Positions 11,837 through 25,239 of a stretch of 64,000 bases of DNA are shown here, piece by piece (within the stretch, counting starts at the first letter, position 1; each line of letters opens with the position of its first letter). A program made the position numbers and the translations under genes. The DNA is from Luzula sylvatica (lineage: Eukaryota; Streptophyta; Magnoliopsida; Poales; Juncaceae): assembly GCA_946800325.1 (NCBI GenBank), contig OX326959.1:43399566-43463565 (forward strand), in the 5' to 3' direction. The notes beneath the pieces are model-generated. The model was not told the origin of the DNA and did not search any database. It saw only the letters and a list, made by a program, of their open reading frames with translations.

Positions 11837-14789
11837 ATGGCGTATGTTAATAGTCCTCGACTCGTCACGCCGCCTATATTCTCTGACAAGGTGAGTTATT
11901 TTGATGAAGAATTAACGACGATAAGAATATACTTTCGAGGTTTTTGAAATCCCGTTTTTAAATTTGCATTTTGTTTTAGCAGAGAAAGAGGAGTGCAAGC
12001 ATGCAAGATAGAAGGACCGAGCTAGAAAGGGAGGTAACTTATTTTATAAACATGTTCTTTGAAAAACCCTTCATGATCTAGAAAATTTTAAGATTCAATG
12101 GTAGGAAAAGTGAAATTGTCAACATCAAAATTTCTTAAATGAAATCAAATATTGCGCATCAGGAACCATTTCGAAAAAAACATGGCCAAATAAAAAAAAA
12201 ATCGAATATTAATTGGTGTGCAAGCAATGCCCGTCCTGTGTTTTCGGAGGTCTTAGACGACAATTATTATGAGGCCTTCCAACTTGAAATATCATCTCAA
12301 ATCAAATAATGTATATGTATCCATGTAAGCGTTTTTTTATGTTTATATAGGTAGCCGAGTTAAAGAAAATGCTAGAAGATAAGAAGAAAGTGAATGAAAT
12401 TTTAGAACGTGCTTTGCTCCCAAATTCATTCCAATTTATCCTTCAAATTCCCGGTTTTCTTCCCAACAAGGTAAACTTTCTACCTTTGCAATTTCTATTA
12501 GTGCATAAAAATGTTTTGCGTAATTATAATAAGCTAAAAAGTATGAATTTCTACGAATCATGTAATTTCTTAGGCAAAGGAACTACTAGCAGAACTAGTA
12601 CTAGTAGAAGAAGAAATCGCTCGGTTAGAAGATCAAGTACAAAAAATTAGAGGTGGCTTGAGAGATATAAAAACAACGTCCCAAAATCCTAGAAAGGACC
12701 AAGAAATGCAAGAAAAAGTGGCGAAGGAAATGAGAGCTATGTTCTTCATCAACAAAGCAATAAAAGAAGACCAATATTTGAATTCAAATTCGAATTCGGG
12801 TCCTCAAACGTTGGAATTTAAAGCGAGGCGAAGTGTAGAGAAGTTACTAGAAGAAAAAGGAAGTCCGAGATTTTCTATGCATAGAGAGCATGTTAGTCCT
12901 AGAAAAAGTGGGGTAATAGCAAAGCCAGCTTTTCTAGACATGTCTCCAAAAATATTATTAGAGAAAGTAAGTGAAATCATTTTTGTTTAGATACAACTTA
13001 ATAATCACATTTTGTGCTTAATTTATAAAATATGGTACATATTGCATACCCTTAATTAAAAAATAAATAAAAGTATGAAAAATACGAGAAACAAAATGCA
13101 CTCATATTGAATATAGAAATTTATTATCTGTATTTTATTGTCCCGTATTTTAGATAGGGATAAGCGAGACATTTCTAACCTTTTTAGGGTATGAATAATA
13201 TTTTTGCATTTAAATTATACAATAAATATTTTTGCATACATTTTCATTCATTCCATTGTATTTTGTTATCCATTAATTAAAGTTTTTTTCTTTAGTCAAG
13301 AGATGTTAATGCCGAAAAGCTGCTCAAAATTTTCGAAGAACCTACCGCAACCACATTTTCCAGGAAAACAGATTCCCAAAAACTCCAATTCCAACCAAAC
13401 AAACTGTCTGAAAGGATTCTGAAATGCCTGATTTGTATCTTCCAAAGACTCTTAAGAACATCAAAAATAGCAGAACAGGAAAAAATAAACAGTACTTTAA
13501 GAAAATCAGGCTCTTTGTTTAACAAGCCATTAGGCTTCAGAATCGAGCCTAACGTGAATCTGAAAGCTGGGCAACAAGATCCTTATGGTGTTTTTGAAAG
13601 AGAGGATTCTATTTTGAGGGATATTGGTGCTTATAAAAATCTCGTAAAATTTGGTGCCAATTCGCTCGATACTAAAAGACTTTCTGCTTCTTTTGTGCTA
13701 CTTAATAAACTAAGGTATTAATCTACTTTTGTGTTGTTGGTTTTTATGCATTTATTTTGGAACAAATAAACTCAATTAAATCTAATTTTTTTTTTATCTC
13801 ATTTTAGGGATTTAATGGATGCTTTACAACAAGTGGATTTACGAGTATTGAGTCACCATCAAAAGCTAGCATTTTGGATTAACGTCTACAATGCTTGTAT
13901 TATGAATGTAATATACCATAATTATTCTCATATTATATTTATTTCTGGAAAATCATTTTTCATTACAATTTGAATTAACCTAAACTTATTGTAGGGATTT
14001 CTACAACACGGATCGCCTTCAAATTGCGAAAAACTACTCACAATTAAAAATAAGGTTACATAGCCTACTTTTGTCTAAGAATAATGTCAAATTCTTTCTT
14101 GCAGGGAAATTAACAAAATAAAACTTTAACAGTCTGTGGTGAATGTTGGAGGCATAACAATGACGGCTTTGGAAATCGAGGATTCGATTTTAAAACCACC
14201 ATCGAAGATGAAAGATTTTCTAAAGGAAAACTGCAAGGGTGAAAAAGATGAAAAAGAGAGAGCAATAAGGAATATGTACCGATTCGAACAAAAAGAACAC
14301 AATTTAGTATTTGCATTGTGTTCTGGTACTAAATCTTCTCCGGCGGTAAGTTCAAAATTTAGATCTTGATCTTATCCAAGTTCATTTGTTCCATAATTTG
14401 TCTCAATTAAGATATTAAACATAAAAAATTAATGAAAGAATCTTGTTCCCAATATTAATATCTGGTATGTTAATCTCCTTTTTTTGCAGTTAAGGATATA
14501 CACACAAGACCGAATTATAGAGCAATTAGAAAAGTCAAAATTAGATTATTTACAAGCTTCATTAGTTTTGACCTCCACAAAGAAGCTAATGATACCAAAT
14601 CTCATATATTCGAATTTGATCGAAGAATTTGCGGATAATTTGGATTTGTCGGTGCGATGGATAATAAACCAGCTTCCTACCTCTTGGCCATTAAGGAAAT
14701 CCATGGTTGAGTGCTTGAAATTACAAAAGCATTTACAGATTGACATTATGCAGAATAATGATGAATTCCAATATTTACTTTTGATGTAA
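11837..14789 (+). CDS. DUF547 protein with MIP1-type leucine zipper
   Basis: Nine exons (11837-11890, 11980-12033, 12351-12470, 12574-12966, 13296-13714, 13808-13907, 13995-14054, 14133-14345, 14490-14789) sum to 1713 nt, 570 aa. Residues about 20-130 form a charged coiled coil (the plant 'ternary complex factor MIP1 leucine zipper' family), with a basic, Ser-rich linker after it. The C-terminal half is DUF547: the block HHQKLAFWINVYNACIMN, then VNVGGITMTALEIE, then FALCSGTKSSPA and the end motif ending LLLM. Molecular function is unknown; the zipper suggests oligomerisation. All introns are GT-AG. Exon 2 begins at a tandem TTAGCAG acceptor, so an isoform with or without one Gln is possible. 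The AG before 14133 was chosen because the upstream AG at 14104 leads straight to a stop. The gene appears intact. Confidence 0.9.
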
Positions 14790-15060
14790 ATCGTGCATGT
14801 AAAATCCTTTTTGCTTTTTTCTTCTTTTTTCATAAAAAGAAATCGTTCTGATTTCGGGTTTGTGCAATATTTGTGTATATATATATAAGATGGGTATTTT
14901 TATTTTTTTGCCCCTTATTATCGGAGTTCCGACGAGATTTAATAATGTACCTAAAATTTAAAAGCGAAAAGGAAATGAAAATTTAACATAAATGGGTAAA
15001 TTTAGTTTTATAATACCAATAAGGTCTTCTTATATCATGATAATATATATGTTCATTACA

Positions 15061-15220
15061 TTTTCAATGCATCTAGTGCATCGCTATGCCCGCTTCGTCC
15101 AAAGTTTTTTTTAACGATTTTGGAATCGACCGTCTTACAATATATGGCAAAATCTTCGCAATTGTACTTGCACAGATCATGAGACCCGAATCCGTGGCCG
15201 AGGAGGTATTATTCGGCACG
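15061..15220 (-). pseudogene. LRAT/NC-domain gene relic
   Basis: The minus strand encodes about 50 residues matching the core of the neighbouring LRAT genes: a HGFGS block, then [12 protein letters not shown] with the family Cys, then a GRSG-like segment. Relative to the paralogues there is an extra in-frame TAA just before the LLGHGFG block. No first exon or upstream half was found. This is a short remnant about 130 bp downstream of the first intact copy. Confidence 0.75.
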
Positions 15221-15349
15221 GTATTCTTGCACACATTATATATATATAAATAAACACCTAACAAATATCAAATGACCTGCCAAATGCACAATACATACAA
15301 TAAATAAGTAGCAACCATACCCTTCTGGCACCAATCAGTACATTATTCA

Positions 15350-16212
15350 TTATTGTAATTTCTCGACAAACTCCTCGACCGGCATCTTGACCACATCTTT
15401 CCTTACGCCCATATCCATTTCATATCGATTTACAAAATAAGTAACTGCGGTGAGACCGGCAGACAGAAAACCCACAACATTCGATTTCGCCGGTACATTT
15501 GATCGCCCTTCATGATATGACTTGGCAACGTTCACTCCCGCCTTGATCGATTCTATCTGTCCGCTTCGCCCAGCCTTTTCAAACGACTTCGGAACCAACC
15601 CCGTCTTGCAATATATAGCAAAATCTTCGCAATTGTTCTTAAACAAATCGTACGAGCCAAATCCGTGCTCAAGGAGGTATTTGGCGCGGTGTATGACTTC
15701 GTGTGGTGGGTCAGATTGGGCCATTGTGCAAGTACCCCCACGGATTTTACCAAGGAACATAGCCCCCGTAGCGGAGTAGACAAAGCGGTAAAGCTGTCCT
15801 CCATCGAGAAAACAATTAAGGCAAGATATGGTCATGCCTTCTAAAGATCGACCCTCTTGGAGACGTAGACACGCTTCGCAGATTTTTATCATTTCATGTT
15901 TGGCACGTGATGAGGAGATGGAGGAAGAGCTGAAAAGGATTTGATCGAATCCAGTGCCGGTCCCAGTTTCTTGTCCCGGGCCCCTTGTGAAATGGATTAC
16001 CGTGTCATCTCCGATGTATATTCCTATCAATAAGAACAAGATCTATAGATTGATATGATTGCCTAAAAATAGAATTGTCGTCGTGAATAAAAGGAAATAG
16101 TAATACCATGATGGGCATAGACAAAGCTGGCACGCCAAGAGTAAATGTGATCGCTGGGTTGAAGCTTGTCCGTGCTTATCTTGTTCGATAGAATACTAGC
16201 CATGTTCGCCAT
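15350..16212 (-). CDS. LRAT/NC-domain protein, copy 1 (intact)
   Basis: Two exons on the minus strand (16107-16212 and 15350-16023) join within codon HHG to give 259 aa. The family contains the LRAT (NlpC/P60-like, permuted papain fold) domain and includes the plant LEAD-SENSITIVE1/NC-domain proteins. In animals such proteins are acyltransferases or phospholipases; the plant biochemistry is poorly known. The N-terminal block [16 protein letters not shown] and VIHFTRG carry the two family histidines, and [13 protein letters not shown] carries the nucleophilic Cys. A Cys-rich insertion (CEACL, CLNCFLDGG) is typical of the plant subfamily. A hydrophobic stretch near FLSAGLTAVTYFV may anchor the C terminus. 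The first ATG (16212) or the third codon Met (16203) could start the protein. This is the longest and best preserved copy of the cluster. Confidence 0.88.
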
Positions 16213-16689
16213 TTCTGGTCTTGATCGTTTATTCTGCTTAGGTTTTAAAAGAAGACGATTTGAATAGTCGACAAGGGTCATGAAATAATGTAGTTATTTT
16301 ATTTTATTGGATGATTTTGTCAAATTATGAATGCGCATTCTGCATAAAACAGCCTTGGGCGTCTACTTAATGACATTTTTTAAAGCAACTTAATTAGTTA
16401 TTTGCTTTAAAAATAGGTAAGACTTTTCAATTTAGTTAAATATGTTTTTCTTTCTAATTAAAGTGCGATGACTTGGTTCTTTAATTGGAGGAAATCACAA
16501 AGCTATCCAATTTATCAAACTGAAAGATAATACTGAGTCTAATATTTCATTCTCGGCCTGAATGGCCTCAAATTTGAGGTATTAACAGAATAAACTCTAT
16601 TTTGCAGATTAATAGCAGATTGATCATGTCCCAGGCCCATTAAGAACCACCACTTCAAGTATATAAATCTCACAACGTTAGTTTGCTAG
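16213..16689. other. Intergenic, upstream of LRAT copy 1
   Basis: Likely promoter of the minus-strand LRAT gene. Nothing else was recognised. Confidence 0.35.
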
Positions 16690-16925
16690 GTACTAAAAAA
16701 AAATAGGCGACCCGAGTTTTTATTTAATAAAACTCATAATTTTAGAAAATGACATAATAGCACTAACAACAATTTTTATGTGCACAATAAATCATTGTTA
16801 TCTTACACAAAAAATCACTCGCAAAAACTATATGAAACAAAGCAAATAATAATTCGTTCAATTACAAGAATCTCACATATGACATACCCAAACAGTCCCG
16901 CGCAATAACGCGGGAATAAATCTAG
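16690..16925 (+). mobile_element. Helitron 3'-end fragment
   Basis: A perfect hairpin CCCGCG-CAATAA-CGCGGG (16897-16914) is followed 7 bases later by CTAG (16922-16925) and a T. This is the standard Helitron 3' terminus (stem-loop, CTRR, insertion before T). The upstream 200 bp match the sequence at 27.32-27.63 kb, which ends the same way. The 5' end could not be fixed. Confidence 0.7.
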
Positions 16926-17028
16926 TTTATATACGAGATAAACCAAACAGCCAAAAGTAACACGATAAAAACACGCAGCAAAGCCATACATGACACCATG
17001 GCTATGCCGGCATCAATATGTAGGTTTA
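16926..17028 (-). other. Detached 3' flank of LRAT copy 2
   Basis: This stretch, from TTTATATACGAGATAAAC to TAGGTTTA, is nearly the same as the DNA just downstream of LRAT copy 4 (27628-27716) and copy 3 (about 20367-20480). It is therefore 3' flanking or 3' UTR sequence of an LRAT gene. The nearest coding part, copy 2, lies 1.75 kb away across an insertion. Confidence 0.7.
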
Positions 17029-18777
17029 CACTACAGGGGACGTTTGGTTCGTGCTTTAAAATTAATATGCCTTGGCATATACTCTAATTTATTTCATTCT
17101 CATATTTGGTTCAGACGTCAGGTAATAAAATAACGTCATCCACGATGTCCATGGACATATTTCATGAGAATAGAATTACCACCAAAATTGATGATTTTTT
17201 TTTATTCCCATGATATTCTATCTCTTCAAATATTAAAAAATTAAAATTATTCCACAAATATTATTTATTTTAAATTGTTTCTAAATTTGTAGGAAACTAA
17301 ATACATCAACCAAATATGAATATTGTATATGTCATATAATATTATTTTATGAAATGGAATTACTTATCATATAATATATTAATATTACATCAACTAAATA
17401 CATCAACCAAATGGAATTACTTGACATATAATATCATTGCCTTTATCACTTCTTTTTTCATTTTTTCTTGGACATTTAGGGCATGTTTTTTTTTGCAGAA
17501 ACTCAGTCAGATTGTAAGTCGAACTACTGCATTAATCTATTTTTTGTTGTTTGGTTTGATGTAATTTGTCAAACTACTGCAAATCGACTTACATTGTCTC
17601 TCTCTTTTCCTGCAACTCAACCTCCCCTCAAATTTACATGAAGTGGAGATACATCACAACATAACATCTCCTTAAATAGGGATTATATTTTCATTATGTT
17701 AATTTAAAAAATTAATCAAGCACAATAATCTGAATAAATAAATAAACACTGCCCACAATAATTTAAATAAATAAATAAACACAAATCTACGTCAAGAAAT
17801 TATTACATTTAAATATGTGTATAAATTATATTTTCATTGTGTTAATATAAGAATATAATTAATCACCGTAATCTCAAAATAACTAAAATTATTTTAAATA
17901 TTAATTTTATATATTATTTTAAAATATTTCTAATTATTTTGTCATTTTTTTAATATTTATAAATATGAATTATATTTTAAATATTTGCGTTTTCTAATAA
18001 TTAGTAATGAACTGTAACGCTAGACTCATTACCAATTCAAAGAAACACAAAAATATTTTAAAATATAATTAATATTTGCAAAAATTATAAATATTGAGAA
18101 ATATTATAAATTATTTTAAAACATTACTAGTATTTCAGAATATTAAAACATGATGTATACAAAATTAATATTTATATATTTCATTTAAATTATTGTGTTT
18201 GATTAATTTTTTAGTTATCAAATGAAAATATGGTCCACACTTATACTTGAACATAATAATTTTTATGTCAAAATTATTTTCTTTGAAAAATATGATTATT
18301 CTCGATATAAAATACTTATAATTTTAATTTATTAAGATCTGATAAAAAAAATTACGATTTTTATTTCGATGTTTTTTTTTTTCAAATAATATAGATTTTA
18401 GATATACATATACATGAATGCAATATGGGTATATATATGGATGCAATATGGGTTAATATATCAAGAAAAAAACCAATTTCTACATCTCTGAGGTCATATT
18501 TCAAATTTTCAAACTTTTTGGTCTATTGTAGTAAATCTGAAACATATTGTGTCTTCTTATAAAATTTTGTCCAAATTTATTTGCAAATTTTAATAGATAT
18601 AAATCTTGAAATTTATAATTCAATTACATCAACCCAAACATAAAAACTATAAATCCAGTAATTTCACTTTCGTGAATCCAAACATTTAAATTTGAAGTGC
18701 ATTTCCGAATAGTCGATTTGCGGAAATTTATTTTACTTCAGGTAATTTCTAACACGGTTCCCCAAACATTCCCTCCC
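17029..18777. mobile_element. 1.75-kb DNA-transposon-like insertion inside the end of LRAT copy 2
   Basis: The segment is flanked by TTA on both sides (17026-17028 and 18778-18780), and LRAT-related sequence resumes exactly at both borders. Its ends share a diverged inverted motif: GGGGACGTTTGGTTCGTG at the left against GGGAATGTTTGGGGAACCGTG read from the right. A 3-bp TTA duplication suggests PIF/Harbinger, but the outermost bases do not pair well. The body is about 80% AT without coding potential and has many imperfect internal inverted repeats. Confidence 0.55.
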
Positions 18778-19505
18778 TTAATCTGACAAAATCCTCGACA
18801 CTAGTTCTCCTAGAAGAGGAAAAAAAAAAAAGGAAAAAGCTTTTCCTCCTATTAAATAACGTATCTGCCCACTCCGTCCTTTTATAAAAGACGTGACAAC
18901 TAACCCTGTCTTGCAATATATTGCAAAATCCTCGCAATTGTTAGTGAACAAATTGTACGAGCCAAATCCGTGCTCGAGAAGGTACTCGGCACGGTGGATG
19001 ACTTCGCATGGCGGGTCAGATTGGGCCGTTAAGCAAGTACCCCCACGGCAAATTAGGAAGATAAACAGCGAAACGGAGTAGGCAAAGCAATAAAGTTTTC
19101 CTCCATCAAGGAAACAATCGAGGCAGGATATGATTACGCCTTTTATAGGTCGGCCTTCCTGAAGAGGTAGACAATTTTCACAGATTCGTTCCTTTTCGTG
19201 TTGGGCTTGTGAGGAGATGAGGGAGGAAGAGCTGGAAATATTTTTATCGACTCCTTTGCCGCTCCCAACTTCCTTGTCCCTCGTGAAATGGATTACCGTG
19301 TTATCTCGGGTGTATATGCCTATCAAAAATTAGAACATGATCATTAATCCTTATAGCTAGTGATAGTATTACCTAAACAATATCTGAAACAAAGAAGTGA
19401 TGGAAAACCGTGATGGGCGTAAACGTAGCCGGCACGCCAAGAATAAATGTGATCACCGGGTTTAAGCTCATCCTTGTTTATCTCGTTTGATAGAAAAATT
19501 GGCAT
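18778..19505 (-). pseudogene. LRAT/NC-domain gene, copy 2 (3' end lost)
   Basis: Exon 1 (19409-19505) and exon 2 (18778-19319) still give an open frame of 212 aa with the [23 protein letters not shown] and [13 protein letters not shown] blocks. The normal C terminus is damaged in two ways. After GRSGQIRYLIGG the hydrophobic region is mostly missing and a run of 12 A (18820-18831) shifts the frame, so the family ending VEDFVRL is read only in another frame. The 1.75-kb insertion then falls directly after that block. The catalytic core is preserved, so a shortened protein could be made, but on comparison with copies 1, 3 and 4 I treat it as a decaying copy. Confidence 0.75.
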
Positions 19506-20475
19506 TTGTGATTTTTCTCTTCTTGATCTTGATTGTTTCTTCTTGTTGGGTTGTATTGCAAGGGTGTGGAAATAATTTAGTAATTTAAATTTTATTATGT
19601 ATATATATATTTGGGGTCGCCAGAATTCACCCAAAACGTCATAATTTAGTAATTTAAAAATTTTAATTTCGTAACACCTTAATAATTAACATTTTAATTC
19701 ATGATTTGACATTTTAGTTTGATATCTAATTATAAATTAAAATAATCAAATTATAAATTAAAATGTTAAATCATATGTTTATGTGTTAATTTTTAATATA
19801 TTAAATCATATATATATCATCAATTTTTGGGAGAGTTATAAGGAATGTACCAAGACATCACTACTCTTTTATTATTGGAGAAAATATTGGGTCGCGTAAA
19901 CTAATTATATATGTACCTCGAATGTCAAAATTTATGACATTGATTAATAACGGATGTACACCACTACTTTTTTATTATTTATTTTTTTTCTTTTTCAATG
20001 GTACTCTTTTATTATCGTTGTCTCTTGGTCTTTTTCTTTTTATAAATTATTTGGAGAGTATCTGTATTCGATAATATCCAAACCGTATTCGTATTTGTTT
20101 ATTATCCGAACTGTATCCGGATCCAGATAGTTCCATATCTGAGTCAGTATCCTAAAAAATATGAATATGAATATGATATGACTGAACCGGATCCCAACCG
20201 TTCACACCCCTATACGGATCCTCTGTGTGTACATATTTGGAGAGTATCTTCTGAGGACTGAGATTATAAACGCTGGATTAAAATGATGAACTGTGATTAA
20301 ACATTGAAAATTGAAATTCAACCATTTACACAGATAAAAACAATCCAATTCATAAATATATTGCATATTTATATACGAGATAAACAAAACAGCTAACAGT
20401 GACACACAATAAAAAACATGCAGCAACTCAATATAAGACACCATGACTGTGCCGGCACCAAGACAATAGGTAGGT
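19506..20475. other. Intergenic with small repeats; 3' flank of LRAT copy 3
   Basis: AT-rich promoter side of copy 2. The sequence TGTATATATATATTTGGGGTCGCC at about 19597 is the empty counterpart of the hAT site at 21.45 kb. At 20062-20230 a short segment of TATCCGAACTGTATCCGGATCC type, ending CCGTTCACACCCCTA, is flanked by a 13-bp direct repeat TTGGAGAGTATCT and may be a small element. From about 20367 the 3' flank shared by the LRAT copies begins. Confidence 0.45.
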
Positions 20476-21347
20476 TTAGAGTTTAAGATTTATACCATTG
20501 CTTTTGTCAGTACTTAACCATTTTTCTAGACAATTAATCCTGACAAAATCCTCGACCCGTATCTTGGCAAAATTTTCCTTCAAACTCATACCATTCTGAT
20601 TCGAGTACCAAGCCAGACCTAGAAAAAGAGGAGCGAAAGCAATAACAGGTGGACTCAAGCACACTGCTGCAACGAAACACGATACTCCTACAGAATGTAT
20701 CTACCCACTCCGTCCTTTTTTAGAAGATGTGGCAACTAATCCAGTCTTGCAATATACGGCAAAATCCTCGCAGTTGTTATTTAACAAATTGTATGAGCCA
20801 AATCCGTGCTCGAGAAGGTATTCGGCGCGGTGTAATACTTCGCGTGGCGGGTCAGATCGGGCCATTGTGCAAGTACCCCCACGGATTCGAGTTAGGAAGA
20901 AATTCCGCGAAACGGAGTAGGCAAAGCAATAAAGTTTTCCTCCATCAAGGAAACAATCGAGGCAAGATATGATTACGCCTTTTATAGGTCGGCCTTCCTG
21001 GAGAGGTAGACAATTTTCACAGATTCGTTCCTTTCCATGTTGAGCTTGTGAGGAGATGAGGGAGGAAGAGCTGAAAAGGAATATTTTATCGACTCCGTTG
21101 CCGCTCCCGACTTCGTGGTCCCTCGTGAAATGGATTACCGTGTTATCTCGGGTGTATATGCCTATCAAAAATTAGAACATGATCATTAATCCTTATAGCT
21201 AGTGATAGTATTACCTAAACAATATCTGAAACAAAGAAGAGATGGAAAACCGTGATGGGCGTAAACGTAGCCGGCACGCCAAGAATAAATGTGATCACCG
21301 GGTTTAAGCTCATCCTTGTTTATCTCATTTGATAGAAAATTTGGCAT
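20476..21347 (-). pseudogene. LRAT/NC-domain gene, copy 3 (single in-frame TAG)
   Basis: Exon 1 (21251-21347) and exon 2 (20476-21161) would give 260 codons in one frame, all blocks present ([37 protein letters not shown]-terminal KIRVEDFVRI). The only disruption is a TAG at 20701-20703. There the other copies have CAG for the Gln in GRSGQI, so one C-to-T change explains it. As it stands the protein ends after 185 aa, keeping the catalytic core but losing the C-terminal hydrophobic tail. The frame beyond the stop is uninterrupted, so the mutation is recent, or readthrough, or a functional short form. An hAT element sits about 110 bp upstream of the ATG. Confidence 0.8.
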
Positions 21348-21457
21348 TTGTGATTTTTCTCTTCTTGATCTTGATTGTTTCTTTTTGTTGCGTTGTATTG
21401 AAGCAGCCGGCAAGGGTGTGTATATAATTTAGTACTTTAAATTTTATTAGGTATATA

Positions 21458-21623
21458 CAATGTTCTAAAAATCGGTCTAGGCGTCCGCCTAGGCGGCGCC
21501 TAGGCGCTAGGCGTTGGGAAAACGCCCACGTTTAGCCTAGGCGTTCCTGTCTAGGCGGAATTCCGCCTAGGCCCGCCTAAATAGCGCCTAGGCCCGCATA
21601 ATTCCGCCTAGGTCCGCCCAGGC

Positions 21624-21661
<38 letters not shown>

Positions 21662-22047
21662 TTTTTTTATTAAGACCCACAACTCATTTCCTTTCTTATT
21701 TCTATTTTTAGTAATTTTATTTTGTGATTTATTTGAATTTGTATTAATGGTATTTTGTAGATTTCATGTTACACTTTGTTTGGACGTTGTTTTAAATAAA
21801 TTAATATGTAGATTTCATGTTATGATTTGTTTGGACGTTGTTTTAAATAAATCAATATACATTATTTTTAGTATAAAAAATTATAGCACAAATTATAATA
21901 TATAAAAATTAAAAAAATGACAAAATTTTTGTAAAATTACAAATCCGCCTAGATCCGATTAATCCCCGATTAATCCCCGATTAATCCCTCTAGGCGCTAG
22001 ACGGTGCCCGTCCGCCCGACTAGCGCCTAGCGATTTCTGTAACATTG
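21458..22047. mobile_element. hAT-like non-autonomous element with 8-bp target duplication
   Basis: The ends are CAATGTTCTAAAAATCGG and, inverted, CAATGTTACAGAAATCG. They are flanked by a perfect 8-bp direct repeat GGTATATA (21450-21457 and 22048-22055). The matching upstream region of LRAT copy 2 near 19597 lacks the element and has one copy of the flank, giving an empty site. The interior has CCTAGGCG palindromes near both ends and a run of over 30 T at about 21626-21656. It lies in the promoter region of LRAT copy 3. Confidence 0.85.
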
Positions 22048-22540
22048 GGTATATATATAGGGTCGCCAGAATTCACCCCAAACGTCCTCTACATGTAGTA
22101 TATAACACATAATTATACGCAATCTATATGGATTGACACAATATGACACATGTTAATTACATATCAGTTATACTTATAACACATAATTTTTATTTATGAA
22201 GTATTTGTTGTTTTATACAAAATTATTGTGATTGAGTATGGTTTCTTGTAGCGTCATTATGTCTTTTTTTGTATTTTATTTAAATTTTTTTTTATTTGCA
22301 ATATTACTGATGTTATTATGAAAAATCATGCACTAAAACAAAATCGAAAGATTCATAATAACTCGCTCTCGCCGTCTCCATCACTCTCTTTTTATATCCA
22401 TAATATCGCTCTCGTTTTTCGTCCATCTCGAATTCGTCTACCGTTTTCTCCACGTTTGAAATGGCCTTCATCATCGCTCTTATTTGTCTCGTTAGTTTTA
22501 ATTTTAGCTGCCGAAAATAATGAAGAGAGAAATAATTTTG
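22048..22540. other. Intergenic, upstream of LRAT copy 3
   Basis: Includes the displaced distal promoter (GGGTCGCCAGAATTCACCCC shared with copy 2). A GC-richer patch at 22350-22510 has overlapping short open frames on both strands but no recognisable family. Confidence 0.35.
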
Positions 22541-23860
<1,320 letters not shown>

Positions 23861-24169
23861 CCTACCTGGTTCACTCTCATGCCATCATTTTTCTTAACTT
23901 TATACATAAGAATAATCATTTTTCTTAACTTTGTACATAAGAATAATATCTCACTTTTTTGATACTCAGAAAATAAAGTCTGAACAAATATTGTATTTTG
24001 AAATAAATTAAAAGAAAATATCAGTTATCTCATTTTTGTATTTCAATAATTATATATATTTTCATAAAAAAATAATCTAAAAAATATATAACATGTTTTA
24101 TTACACAAATAAAATATATATTATATATCTAAAAAAATATATCATAAATATCCAATATATATAACATAT

Positions 24170-24735
24170 ATTGTATTTTTAAATCAATTACATAAAAATC
24201 ACAACGCATAAATATATATCATATGTCTAAATAAAATATAAAATTTGGATGATAAACGACGTGTGTTTTGGAATGCGTTGGAGTACACAAAATTCCATCA
24301 AATTTGAAAAAAAAAAAACAATTGTGCCACATGTCTCTCTCTATTGATTGTGTGCACGCGTGAACACCCACAGAATATATAATTTTTTTTCCTTACATAT
24401 ATGTGTTTACTATTTATAAACCGAAATAAGACTCAAAGCCTTAATATAATGTAATTGACCAGAATTAAAATAAACTCTTGTTTCTCACAACTCATACCAA
24501 TTTATTATGTGCGCGCAATTTGGGTTTTGTATGTTGGCCTGTTCGACAACGTCAATGGAAAAAAAATATTAAAGAAATGAAAAATTGGCTAAACTTCATT
24601 CCACGGAAAAGTGAAAAATAATGAACTCATAATTTTTCTTCTATCCTTCTCCGGTCTTTTAATTAATAGATATTAATTTAATCGTTTCTTTCATTTTTTT
24701 TTTAATTTCCACATGTTGCCGAACATCAGTATTAA
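24170..24735. repeat. Dispersed repeat copy A (host of the Helitron)
   Basis: This segment matches 32320-32893 with moderate divergence. Shared landmarks in order: ATTGTGCCACATGTC, ATATAATGTAATTGACCA, TGTATGTTGGCCTGTTCGAC and AAAAATTGGCTAAACTTC. The match resumes at 26839 after the Helitron. Confidence 0.75.
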
Positions 24736-25239
24736 CTAGCCTTACCCCCGCGCAATTGCGCGGGGTTGTTCGGGTTTATAAGTAATGTAGTTGAAGAAAA
24801 TTGTTGTTCATTTTGTGTATGTGACTTTCTTTTTGTAATCATTATTATATGTGTAATTTAGTGTGTTGTGTGCGAGTGAAATTTTGTAGCAAAAATCGTT
24901 TGAATATTTTAAGAGCCGGATTTCTTGAATAATTCAAACGGTTATTGCTAAAAAAATTATCTATATTTTATACTTCATAAGCAAAATAAGGAAAAATAAC
25001 GAATGAGTCGTCATGAAATTTATTAAGAACCTAATAGATCAGAAAACATTGCCGAAAAAAAGAGTGTTCTTAATTTCACAAATCCTTAATTTTGCTACAT
25101 ATTTAGCACAAATATTTTTCGCCCTTTGTGTGGTCGGCCAACAACAAAGTTTCACGATGTCATCGCTAACCGTTTCGTTCGAAACTTTAATTTAAATTAT
25201 GTCATGATTATTCGCACATCCGTGATTTGATATATTTTT

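Noticed and set aside
24741..24765. CCCCGCGCAATTGCGCGGGG palindrome considered as a transcription-factor site or CRISPR-like unit
   Set aside because: Its recurrence next to CTAG and at element ends shows that it is a Helitron terminal hairpin.
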